Source: Candidatus Babeliales bacterium (lineage in GTDB: Bacteria > Babelota > Babeliae > Babelales > Vermiphilaceae). Taken from it: a stretch of 64,000 nt of DNA. The notes beneath the pieces are model-generated. The model was not told the DNA's origin. It made no database searches and saw only the letters and a list, made by a program, of their open reading frames with translations. Made by a program: the position numbers and the translations under genes. Shown here piece after piece: positions 26,331-35,647 of this stretch (positions within the stretch are counted from its first letter, which is position 1; each line of letters begins with the position of its first letter). The stretch is taken from the NCBI GenBank assembly GCA_035944115.1, contig DASZBJ010000058.1, positions 62,001 to 126,000 of the forward strand. The letters are read 5' to 3'.

Positions 26331-29300
26331 ATGTTGGGGATGCTACGTATTAAATCTTTTTTTATATCTATGATGTTGTGTAGTATGTCGCTCTTGTTTG
26401 GAGCACAGGCTGGTGACCGAGGCAATACACGCAATCTTTCTGATGCAGTTACGCGGGGCAATTTAGATGCTGTTGCCTATTGGGTTGATAATCCGCAACC
26501 TGTGGGTAGTAATGCATTGGCAAGCGCATTGTTATCTGCCGTTGGAGCATCTTTTATGGGGGACGAAGATACGCGTTTAAAAGTTGTGCAGCTTTTGCTT
26601 GATAGAGGTGCGCCCATTGAATCGTCTGATAATGGGGGACGCACGCCACTCATGCTTGCTGTAGCCGGAGGGCATCTTGATGCTGCGAAAATATTATTAG
26701 AACGGGGTGCAGATATTACTGTTCGATCTAGGCAGGGTGGTAATATTCTCTCATCTGTTCCAATGGGCAATGTGGCATTCATGCGATTCTTGCTTGATAA
26801 CAAGTTCGATATTGAAACTAAAGATCTACAAAATCGCACAATATTAATGCATGCAGTTAGATATAACGATGTTCCAATGGTAGCTTTTTTGTTGGAACGC
26901 CAAGCGGATACAGAGGTAAAAGGTAGTGATGGTGATAGTCCCTTGCTTATGGCAGTGCGTTTTGGCTATGTAGATATCATTAAGCTATTGCTTGATGCCA
27001 AAGCGAATATAGAAATAAAAGATAAGCATGGCAATACTCCCTTGCTTATGGCAGTGCAGTTTGGCTATGTAGATATCGTTAAGCTCTTACTTGATGCCAA
27101 AGCGAATATAGAAGCAAGGAATAAGTCTGGGGATACAGCTTTGATGATAGCTTTCGAGGAGGGAAAGTATGACGATGTTATATCGCTATTGCTGGCGGCA
27201 GGGGCGTCATTTACTGCGAAAGAAATAACAGATTTTATTTATCGTGCGGTATCGGCAACTGATGAGAGGTTTCTACGCTCTCTTGAATCGCGCGGGTTTA
27301 ATGTTACCGATGTTCTTAATAGAACTATGGATAATGGAGAAATGTTGCTCACGCAATACGTGATAGCTAATAATTGTCCGGTGGTAGCAATGTTACTTGC
27401 TCATGGTGCGGATCCCCTTGCGCGAAATGCCGCAGGACTCACCGCATTTGATTATGTGCGAGCTCAGAAAAAGAATAGTAAGATGTTGGCATTGTTTAAC
27501 GAAAAATTTCCTGAAGAATTGGTGACGTTAGAGCCTGCTCTATCTATATCATCAAAAGATCTTCCCTTCGGCTCTGGTAATACTCCAACAGAAATTCATT
27601 ATAAACATTTTAGTGTAGCGATAGAGCAAGCACAGAAATATGGGAAGGTGCTTGAGGATCCAATAGTGCAAGAATGTATTGCCAAAGAGCGCATAGCATA
27701 CGAAGAGGATAAGTATGTTTTTTATCATGCAGAACCGGGAAAATATCGAGCATATCAGTATCTTTTGCAGGAGCTTGATGATCTGGTGAAATCGTTTGGT
27801 AAGACTACTCGTGATTTTATTTTTACTCGTTTTATTGGGAATGCAGCGCGTGAAATGACTATTAATGATTACATAGATACAGAACCGTGGCGTGAGGAAG
27901 GCATACGTTCTACTAAAAATGTTTTATTATCGGCGAGTATGGCATTGTTTGGGAATGTATACAATGATACAAGTTGTGCATGGCATTTTTTTTTGCGAAA
28001 TACATCAATTACGAGTGTTAGTCTACAGGCGCTTTTTGAATCCCTTTTTGATCATTATGGATTTGATAAACAGTATATAGAAGAGTTGCGGCTATTACAG
28101 GAGGGAGCGTTTAACGCTTCAGCATCATTGCTACAAATTATTGTACCTAAAAACATTGTAGATAACGTTGTGATGCTTGCTGATGTTGGGTATTGTGTGC
28201 CATGGCCTGATATAGTAGATCCATCTTGCTGGGCTCCACAGGCAATCAGTGCAGACGGTAAGCAAGGAAGGCATACGTGCATTGCTTCGATTATCGATAA
28301 ATATAGGGCTGAAGCAATTCCTATAAATGATAAGTTTCAAGTGCGGATTTTCATGAATGCGGCCTATGGTTTAAATCCTAATAGCGGCATTACCTTTAAC
28401 CTGTACAGCCGTTTGCCAAAAGCATCAATTGTGCAATTAAAAGAGCGGATACATGCAATCGCAGATAAGATATTTGGTCAATGGTTGGCCGATCTGGTGA
28501 TGCGTGCAGATCGACCGTTGCTTATTTCAAGTGAGGAACTGCGTGCAATGCTTAAGCATTATGGTAAGGGTGATGTAGCAAGGCAGGCCGTGTTTTTTGA
28601 AGCATTTAAGAAGAAATTGGAAGTGTTGGGCGAAGAGCGCAAAGATAAGGCTGATAAGACTCCAGTGCAGGAAATGGGACATGCAGTTGCCCAAGTAGCA
28701 GCACGGGTTGCCCACGAGGAAATTATCTCTGATGCAAGAAAAGGGGTAGGAGTAAGATCTGATGCCGCGCAGCTGAAGGCGTATGTTCCTGCAACTATTT
28801 TGCAAGAATATCGAGCTGGGAAAACGCTTGCAATAGCAGAGATGCTTCCTCTTTATGTAAAAGATTGTGCGCGCGATACAGTATATAATGCGCGTATTGC
28901 TAAAAAAACAGCGCGCGTTGCGCGGATTGCCACCTATAATGTTCATCTTTGGAAAGATGCCATTGGAGCTGATGCATACCAAGACATTCTTCATGTAATT
29001 GCCCAGATTCAAGCAGATATTCTTGTGTTGCAGGAAGTATTGTTATTTGATGAAGCGCAGGTAAAGAAAGACCTTGCTGCGCTAGGGTATGTTTATCCAC
29101 CAATATTTGAGCCAATGGGTCGGATTGGCGGGGTGCAATTTGGCACTATGATTGTTTCAAAATATCCATTTATTCAACCGCCATTATCGATGGTTTACGC
29201 TGCCAATAGTTCTGAAGAGAAGCGTAATTTTATTAACGCTAAAATACGCTTGCCCAACGGGTTGGTTATATCTTTGTATGGTACCCATTTAGATCCCTGG

Positions 29301-29834
29301 GATGAAACAGGCGCAGTGCGTGAGAAGCAGGTACGTGAATTACTTGAATACGTGCAAAAAAATCCGGATGATAACGTAATTCTGGCAGGTGACTGGAATG
29401 CAGTGCGTCGTTCTGATTATGAGTATACAGTCGGCGGAAAATCGGTATGGGATATGCAGACGGAGCAATTTTTAAAACGCGTTCCGACGCGGTTAAGATT
29501 ACGAGAAATACCAACACAGGCATTGCAGGATATAGAGCGTGCCGGCTTTAAAGATTGTTTTACCGCTGCGGGTATTGCTGGTCCAAAATATACGGTGTGG
29601 ACGGGAACCGTGGTTGATTTTATTTTCTGTGCGCAAAAATGGAATCTTCCTATTGATGGATGCTATCTCTATTTTAGTGCAGTCAGTGACCACCTGCCGG
29701 TGATCATGGATGTGCGGATTACAAAAACTAAATTTGCAAAAGAACAAGATAGTGCGCCGCAAGCAAAAAAGGGACAGGTTCAGAAAGCAGCAGAGGGTGA
29801 TGAAGAAGAAAAGAAATGGGCGCAGGAAGAGTAA
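26331..29834 (+). CDS. Array protein A3: secreted ankyrin + MID + EEP
   Basis: 1167 residues, the closest relative of A2. Signal peptide 1-25. Ankyrin region about 34-375 contains two consecutive, almost identical 33-residue repeats encoded by a 99-base direct repeat (26940-27038 and 27039-27137). MID about 418-715 with VFYHAE (His466), LSASMALFGN and SLLQIIVPKNIVD. EEP about 865-1131 with N870, E902, GTHLD (984-988), GDWN and SDHLP intact. The EEP coding region shares long blocks of DNA identity with A1 and A2, more than the ankyrin regions do. Only 15 bases separate it from A4, and an AAGGAGG site overlapping its stop serves A4. Confidence 0.92.
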   Translation: MLGMLRIKSFFISMMLCSMSLLFGAQAGDRGNTRNLSDAVTRGNLDAVAYWVDNPQPVGSNALASALLSAVGASFMGDEDTRLKVVQLLLDRGAPIESSDNGGRTPLMLAVAGGHLDAAKILLERGADITVRSRQGGNILSSVPMGNVAFMRFLLDNKFDIETKDLQNRTILMHAVRYNDVPMVAFLLERQADTEVKGSDGDSPLLMAVRFGYVDIIKLLLDAKANIEIKDKHGNTPLLMAVQFGYVDIVKLLLDAKANIEARNKSGDTALMIAFEEGKYDDVISLLLAAGASFTAKEITDFIYRAVSATDERFLRSLESRGFNVTDVLNRTMDNGEMLLTQYVIANNCPVVAMLLAHGADPLARNAAGLTAFDYVRAQKKNSKMLALFNEKFPEELVTLEPALSISSKDLPFGSGNTPTEIHYKHFSVAIEQAQKYGKVLEDPIVQECIAKERIAYEEDKYVFYHAEPGKYRAYQYLLQELDDLVKSFGKTTRDFIFTRFIGNAAREMTINDYIDTEPWREEGIRSTKNVLLSASMALFGNVYNDTSCAWHFFLRNTSITSVSLQALFESLFDHYGFDKQYIEELRLLQEGAFNASASLLQIIVPKNIVDNVVMLADVGYCVPWPDIVDPSCWAPQAISADGKQGRHTCIASIIDKYRAEAIPINDKFQVRIFMNAAYGLNPNSGITFNLYSRLPKASIVQLKERIHAIADKIFGQWLADLVMRADRPLLISSEELRAMLKHYGKGDVARQAVFFEAFKKKLEVLGEERKDKADKTPVQEMGHAVAQVAARVAHEEIISDARKGVGVRSDAAQLKAYVPATILQEYRAGKTLAIAEMLPLYVKDCARDTVYNARIAKKTARVARIATYNVHLWKDAIGADAYQDILHVIAQIQADILVLQEVLLFDEAQVKKDLAALGYVYPPIFEPMGRIGGVQFGTMIVSKYPFIQPPLSMVYAANSSEEKRNFINAKIRLPNGLVISLYGTHLDPWDETGAVREKQVRELLEYVQKNPDDNVILAGDWNAVRRSDYEYTVGGKSVWDMQTEQFLKRVPTRLRLREIPTQALQDIERAGFKDCFTAAGIAGPKYTVWTGTVVDFIFCAQKWNLPIDGCYLYFSAVSDHLPVIMDVRITKTKFAKEQDSAPQAKKGQVQKAAEGDEEEKKWAQEE

Positions 29835-29849
29835 AGGAGGGCAAGGAAA

Positions 29850-32800
29850 ATGAAGTTAAAAAAAATAATTATCCATGTTTTGATGTTTGTTATTTTGTGT
29901 GGCATGCGCCCTCTGATTGGTGCGCAATCTGATCCTGGCGGAACGCAAGATATTTTTCATGCCGTTCGCGAGGGAAGTCTTGATTCTGTTACGTATTGGT
30001 TGGATCGGGGAGTTGCTATTGATAGTACAGAGTACGGTGAGACACCACTGATTGCAGCAGTAAATAATGGCCTGTCAGAGATAGCGACAGAGTTGATTTT
30101 TAGGAGAGCCAATATCGAAGCAAGGGGCCATGGTTATACCGTATTGATGTTGGCTACTGCATCGAACCTTAAAGAAGTAGTGGGGTTGTTGCTTGATAAA
30201 GGAGCGCTTGTTGAAGCTCGGGATGATCAAGAAGATAGAACTGCATTAATGATGGCTGCCGAGTCGGGGTATAGTGCAATTGTGCAGTTGCTGCTTGATA
30301 GAGGGGCGGATATTAACGCTTGGGATCATCTGGGCAAAACTGCATTGATGCTGGCTTGCGCATCGCGTGAGTTGGCGATGGTGCAATTGTTGCTTGATAG
30401 AAAAGCGGTGATTGATGCTCGAGATCAAGAGGGTAAGACTCCATTGATGATTGCTGCAGAAAAAGGATGGATGGAGGGGGTGCAGCTATTTCTTGATCGA
30501 GGGATTACCATTGAATCTATGGGCAAAGCGAGCTTTATGATGTTGCTGATGCATGTGGTCAAAGTTGGTCCTTTAGCGTACGTAAGAGAGTTGCTCGATA
30601 AAGGCATGATTCTTGATTTTATAAATCAAGCTGATCTTGCATCATTATTAATACATGCGGTTCGATTTGGTTCTTTAGAGGTAGTAAGAGAGTTGCTGAG
30701 CGGGGCTAGTGTTGATGCAAAAGATAAAGATGGTAAGAGTGCTTTGAAAATAGCGGTGGAGAAAAATCGATTTGATATAGTCAGCGAGTTGCTTGCAAGA
30801 GGAGCGCGCATTGAAGATGCAGAAGCGAAAATTATTTTTGATAAAGCAGTCCAAGATTGCAACGCTTCATTAATGAGAGCCTTGCAATTGCAGGGGTTTG
30901 GAAGGTTGATTAATCAAGACGATCCCGGGAAAAAACCGTTATTAATAGCAAGCGTTAAAAGTAATAATTATAAAAGGGTTAAGTTTTTATTAGAATCTGG
31001 AGCAAACCCGCGCGTGAAAGACAAATTAGGATTTGATGCATTTGATTATCTATTTAAAAAGAAAAATAGTGAGCTGATTACTCTTTTTAATGATTTTTTC
31101 CCCGAAGATATGGGCAGGCGAGAGGGTGCTAAAGCGGAGTTCAGTGGTTATATACTGGGACAAGCGCTCTTAACGCCAACCGAACTGCATTATAAAAAAT
31201 TTGAGAAAGAAATAGAGCTTCGCTATGGTATGCAGCTTGATAATCCGATTGTGCGAGAGTGTATTGAAAAGGAGCGCATTGCATATCAGCAAGGTAACTA
31301 TGTCTTTTATCGAGCAGAGCCGGGTAAATATAGAGTATATCAATATTTTTTAAAAGAATTAGATGCGGTAGTGCGGTCATTTGGTAAAAAGAATTCATTT
31401 ATTTTTACCCGTTTTTTTAAAGATGCTGCGCAAGAAAGTACTATTAATGAGTATGTAGAAAAGCTGCAAAAGATGGATCAGGTTGGTGACATGCAGAATG
31501 TTCTACTGTCAGCCAATATACCGTTATTTGGTAATGTAAATAATCCTGGTAGTTGTACATGGGATTATTTTATAAAGAATAAAGAAGCGCTCAGGGGTGT
31601 CAACCTGTTCAAGATGTTTGAGCATATTTTTGATGTATATGGATTTGATCAGAAGTATATAGGTGCATTATTGAAGCTAAATGAAACCACACCGATAGAA
31701 AAGGGATCTTTGCAGCAGATCATAATTCCTAAAAATATTGTTGATGATGTCGCAATGTTAGCATCGGTTGGGTATGCTGCGCCGTGGCGAAGTGTTGTGG
31801 ATGAATCCTGCTGGAAGCAACAAGTAGATAAGATAGACAACAATAAGACAATAGGTCGTCATACGTGCATTGCTTCGATTATAGATAAGTATAGAAGCGG
31901 TGAGATTGCTATAGATGATGCATTTCAGGCTCGAATATTAATGAATGCGCGTTATGGCCTTAATCCCAATAGTGGTATTGAATTTAATATGTACGCGGAC
32001 ATTCCGCAGGAAGATCTTGCTGCTTTTGGGGAGCAGGTTAAAAAAGTGGTAGATGCGATATTTGGTACATGGCTTGCCCATCAGATAGGAAGAGAAGGTC
32101 AGCTGATGGGTGTGGAGCGTCAAGCATTTCGTTATATTTTAAAAAATTATGGAAAAGGTGATCCGGACAGACAAAAAGTGTTTTTTAATGCATTTAAAGC
32201 AGTTCAAGCGAATAAGAAACAGGAAGTTCCCGCAGAGCCGAAAAAAAATGAAGAAGAAGAAAAAGATGATGCAAGTCAGGTGCGGGAAATGGGGCAAGTG
32301 GTAGCCCATGTGGCGGCGCAGGTAGCACGAGAAGAAATAGACTCGGAAGTAAGAAAGGGAGTGCAGTATGAGGCTGCGCGCGAAGCATCGCTGTTAGAAG
32401 GAGACTCGCCGGCAACTATCTGGCAAGAGTATGCGGCTAGGGGGGATGTAACTCCTGCTCGTAAGGAGTCACTATTTATGGAAGATTGTGCTCGCAATGC
32501 GGTACGTAACATGCGTATTCCAAAGAAACATTCTAATGTTATTCGTATTGCAACCTATAACGTTCATTTTTGGACCAACCTTCTTAAGCGAGGAAGCTAT
32601 AATCAGATTCTGGAAACCATTAAAGCAATAAACGCAGATGTTCTACTACTACAAGAAGTTCGATTATTTGATGAGCAAAAAATTCATCGTGATTTCAGTA
32701 GTATGGATTATAAGTACCCGGCATTTATGCCTATGCAACTATTGGGGAATGATCCATTCGGTAATATGATTTTTTCAAAATATCCATTTGTGGGTGAGCC

Positions 32801-33446
32801 GTTTAAAAAGGTATATGCATCAAATAAAAATGTAGGGGGAGTGCGTAATTTCATTAATGCGATAATACAGCTGCCCGACGGCGATATGCTATCGGTATAT
32901 GATACGCATTTGGATGTGCACGACGCAACGGGCGTCACGCGCATGCAGCAAGTGCGAGAGCTTGTGGAGCATGCACAGCGGGATAGTAATAACCCGAATG
33001 TTTTATTGGCAGGGGATTGGAATGCGGTGAGAGAAAAAGATTATCAGTATGAAGTTGCGGGAAAGTCAGTTTGGCAGATGCAAACGGAACAGTTTTTAAA
33101 AAGGGCAGGAGCAAAATTGGGATTAAAGAAAATACCAACAGATGCGCTTGAATATGTTGAAGGTAATGGATTTAACGATTGCTTTACTTTGGCTAATGCT
33201 ACGGCTCCTTGGTACACCGTTTGGGCCGGAACAGTAGTTGACTTTATTTTTTGTGCCAAGACATGGAATCTGCCTATTGTAGGTAGTTATGTGTATTTTA
33301 GCGCAGCAAGTGATCATCTGCCGGTTATCATGGATGTACGCATGGCAAAAACAAAATCTGCAGAACGGGGAAAAGCCGCTCAGGAGGAAAGCGCTGCAGT
33401 GGCTGAGCGTAAAGACCAACAGAAGGAACAAGCGATAGAGGGATGA
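29850..33446 (+). CDS. Array protein A4: secreted ankyrin + MID + EEP (divergent EEP)
   Basis: 1198 residues. Signal peptide 1-25, then the DPGGT-DIF start motif shared with A5 and A9. Ankyrin repeats span about 34-400. MID about 442-755 with VFYRAEPGKYR, SANIPLFGN, GSCTW, SLQQIIIPKNIVD and GRHTCIASIIDKYR. Charged linker with PATIWQEY. EEP about 897-1165 is the most divergent of the four: GTHLD becomes DTHLD (His1020 and Asp1022 kept), while N904, E936, D1056, N1058 and D1155-H1156 remain. It is therefore probably still active. It is the last array member carrying EEP. The tail is short and Glu/Lys/Gln-rich. Confidence 0.92.
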   Translation: MKLKKIIIHVLMFVILCGMRPLIGAQSDPGGTQDIFHAVREGSLDSVTYWLDRGVAIDSTEYGETPLIAAVNNGLSEIATELIFRRANIEARGHGYTVLMLATASNLKEVVGLLLDKGALVEARDDQEDRTALMMAAESGYSAIVQLLLDRGADINAWDHLGKTALMLACASRELAMVQLLLDRKAVIDARDQEGKTPLMIAAEKGWMEGVQLFLDRGITIESMGKASFMMLLMHVVKVGPLAYVRELLDKGMILDFINQADLASLLIHAVRFGSLEVVRELLSGASVDAKDKDGKSALKIAVEKNRFDIVSELLARGARIEDAEAKIIFDKAVQDCNASLMRALQLQGFGRLINQDDPGKKPLLIASVKSNNYKRVKFLLESGANPRVKDKLGFDAFDYLFKKKNSELITLFNDFFPEDMGRREGAKAEFSGYILGQALLTPTELHYKKFEKEIELRYGMQLDNPIVRECIEKERIAYQQGNYVFYRAEPGKYRVYQYFLKELDAVVRSFGKKNSFIFTRFFKDAAQESTINEYVEKLQKMDQVGDMQNVLLSANIPLFGNVNNPGSCTWDYFIKNKEALRGVNLFKMFEHIFDVYGFDQKYIGALLKLNETTPIEKGSLQQIIIPKNIVDDVAMLASVGYAAPWRSVVDESCWKQQVDKIDNNKTIGRHTCIASIIDKYRSGEIAIDDAFQARILMNARYGLNPNSGIEFNMYADIPQEDLAAFGEQVKKVVDAIFGTWLAHQIGREGQLMGVERQAFRYILKNYGKGDPDRQKVFFNAFKAVQANKKQEVPAEPKKNEEEEKDDASQVREMGQVVAHVAAQVAREEIDSEVRKGVQYEAAREASLLEGDSPATIWQEYAARGDVTPARKESLFMEDCARNAVRNMRIPKKHSNVIRIATYNVHFWTNLLKRGSYNQILETIKAINADVLLLQEVRLFDEQKIHRDFSSMDYKYPAFMPMQLLGNDPFGNMIFSKYPFVGEPFKKVYASNKNVGGVRNFINAIIQLPDGDMLSVYDTHLDVHDATGVTRMQQVRELVEHAQRDSNNPNVLLAGDWNAVREKDYQYEVAGKSVWQMQTEQFLKRAGAKLGLKKIPTDALEYVEGNGFNDCFTLANATAPWYTVWAGTVVDFIFCAKTWNLPIVGSYVYFSAASDHLPVIMDVRMAKTKSAERGKAAQEESAAVAERKDQQKEQAIEG

Positions 33447-33492
33447 AGCAGAAGCGACACTGTAAATTGTATTTTGGGCAGAAGGAGTAGGG

Positions 33493-35580
33493 ATGAATTT
33501 TATAAATAGTGGTATCAAAATAGTAACGCTCATTTTTTTGTGCAGTGTAGTGCCAGTAGTTGCTGCGCAAAAAGATCCTGGCGGCACAAAAGATATTTTC
33601 GAAGCGGTTCGCAAAGGGCTTGTTGGCTCTGTCAATTATTGGCTGGATAATGGCGCCAACATTGAAGCGAGAAATCAATATGGCTTTACACCGTTAATGC
33701 TAGCAGTTGATCTTAATAAATTGGAAGCGATGCGTACTTTGCTTGATAGGGGAGCCAATATTGAAGCGACAGATAACCGCGGATTTACCGCTTTGACGAT
33801 TGCAGCTGTTCGTGCGGAATTGGACATGGTTCGCGAGTTGCTTGATAGAAAGGCAAATGTTGAGGTTGTAAATCAGCGTGGATTTACCATTTTGATGGAG
33901 GCTGTTGATGCGGATCATGTTGATGTAGCCGAAATGCTCCTTGAAAGGGGTGCTAATATAATGGCTATCAACAAAGAGGGGCAGACTGCGTTCACGATTG
34001 CGCTCAAAGCGCGTCAATTGGATATGATTGAGCTTTTGTTACAGCATGGTGCAAAGCTTGTTCCGTATAACATTGTGGAAAGACAAGATATACCCATAAT
34101 ATTATTTTTGATGCAAAAAGGATTTCACATTGATTTGAATGGGGTCTATACACAAGGGGAAACATTTCTAATACAGAGCGTTATGAAATCTGATTATAGA
34201 GTGATTGATTTTCTCATTGAGCAAGGAGCGGATCCATACATTAAGGATGCAGCGGGCTTGGATGCGTTTGACTATGCGTGGGCGGTGGGTGATAAAAAAG
34301 TGATTGATGCATTGCAAAAAACAAAACATGGTTCTTCATTACACGAGGCTATGCGTGATGAGGCGGTTGAGGTCTTTAATTCTGCGAAACTAATGACACA
34401 AACAGAGCTTCATTTTAATCAATTTAGAGATCAAATTGTGGCTTCGTATGGAGAGGTTATGCAAGATGCTCTTGTGCAAAAATGTATTGCAAAGGAACGT
34501 GCTGTAATTCAAGAAGGAAATTGCGTATTTTACAGAGCGGAGGCGGGAGCGTTTAGAATATATCAATATTTTTTGAAAGAATTATATCGATTATTTCGAC
34601 AGGCTTCCGACAAGGGTTCCTTTATTTTTACTCGTTTTTTCAAAGATGGTGCGCAGCAGCAGACGATTGACGAGTACATGAAGTCAAATCAAGATAGTGA
34701 TTACAGGGCGCGTAGTAAGGATTTATTATCATTAAATATTCCCTTGTTTGGTAATGTGACACGGCGGGGAAGTTGTACGTGGAATTATTTCGTAAAGAAT
34801 CAGCCTGCAGAGAATATTATTCTGGAACCATTTTTTAAAGCCATTTTTGATAGATACGGTTTCTCTCAAAAATATTTAAAGAGGTTGTTGCATCTGAACC
34901 AAAGTGCATCAGCGGGCTTATCATCATTGCAGCAGATTATTATTCCAAAAAATATTGTAGATAATGTAGTAATGCTTTCCAGTGGTTTTTATGTGCCGTT
35001 GGACGAAGAGCATTCAATGTCTGCTTTCTTGGATCAGTATAATCAAGGATCGCTTGTTATTGACGATAGCTATGAGGCTATGATGCTCATCAATGCGCTG
35101 TATGGGCTTAATCCTGAAAGTGGTATTCAATTTAATTTGTATAGCCGCTTACCAGAAAAAAAGCTTACTTCTTTAAAAGATAGTGTTAAAAAAATTACCG
35201 ATGAGATGTTTAGCGAGTGGCTCGCAGGGTATATAGCATGTGAGCATGTGCCACAGGGTGTAGAGAATGAGGAATTTTGCCATGCAGTCAAAACGTTTGG
35301 CAAGGGCGATGTTGATCGACAAGAAGCGTATTTTAGAGCGGTTAAAGAGCGCGGGCAGGAAGAAATAAAGGAAGATGAGGCAAGTCTTGCGCTTACTATT
35401 GAAGATAAGAAAAAAGCGACAGCTCAACAAGCGGGGCGGTTGGCGCGAGAGAGGCAAAAAAAGCCGGCGTATCTAGGACTGGTAGAGCAGGCAAGAGAGA
35501 GAAAAGAGCAGCACGAAAAAGAGCGGGCAGAGGTGCACAGGCAACGACTGGGAAAAGCAAAACTATTGGAGGGGAGATAG
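33493..35580 (+). CDS. Array protein A5: secreted ankyrin + MID, EEP lost
   Basis: 695 residues. Signal peptide 1-24, DPGGTKDIF start, five to six ankyrin repeats to about 275. MID about 300-590 of the second subtype: CVFYRAEAGAFR, LSLNIPLFGN, SLQQIIIPKNIVD, then GFYVPL and FLDQYNQGSL instead of the GYC-PWP/CW/GRHTC block. After MID it still has the linker opening GKGDVDRQEAYF and a degenerate ATAQQAGRLARER segment that matches VAQVAARVAREE of A1-A4. The EEP domain is absent; a Lys/Arg/Glu-rich tail follows. It therefore looks like an EEP-carrying protein that lost its last domain. Confidence 0.9.
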   Translation: MNFINSGIKIVTLIFLCSVVPVVAAQKDPGGTKDIFEAVRKGLVGSVNYWLDNGANIEARNQYGFTPLMLAVDLNKLEAMRTLLDRGANIEATDNRGFTALTIAAVRAELDMVRELLDRKANVEVVNQRGFTILMEAVDADHVDVAEMLLERGANIMAINKEGQTAFTIALKARQLDMIELLLQHGAKLVPYNIVERQDIPIILFLMQKGFHIDLNGVYTQGETFLIQSVMKSDYRVIDFLIEQGADPYIKDAAGLDAFDYAWAVGDKKVIDALQKTKHGSSLHEAMRDEAVEVFNSAKLMTQTELHFNQFRDQIVASYGEVMQDALVQKCIAKERAVIQEGNCVFYRAEAGAFRIYQYFLKELYRLFRQASDKGSFIFTRFFKDGAQQQTIDEYMKSNQDSDYRARSKDLLSLNIPLFGNVTRRGSCTWNYFVKNQPAENIILEPFFKAIFDRYGFSQKYLKRLLHLNQSASAGLSSLQQIIIPKNIVDNVVMLSSGFYVPLDEEHSMSAFLDQYNQGSLVIDDSYEAMMLINALYGLNPESGIQFNLYSRLPEKKLTSLKDSVKKITDEMFSEWLAGYIACEHVPQGVENEEFCHAVKTFGKGDVDRQEAYFRAVKERGQEEIKEDEASLALTIEDKKKATAQQAGRLARERQKKPAYLGLVEQARERKEQHEKERAEVHRQRLGKAKLLEGR

Positions 35581-35647
35581 TGAAAGGAAGCGGCATGAAC
35601 GGGATTTTAAGAAATTATATTGTAGATGCTTAAGAAGGGGCAGAGCG

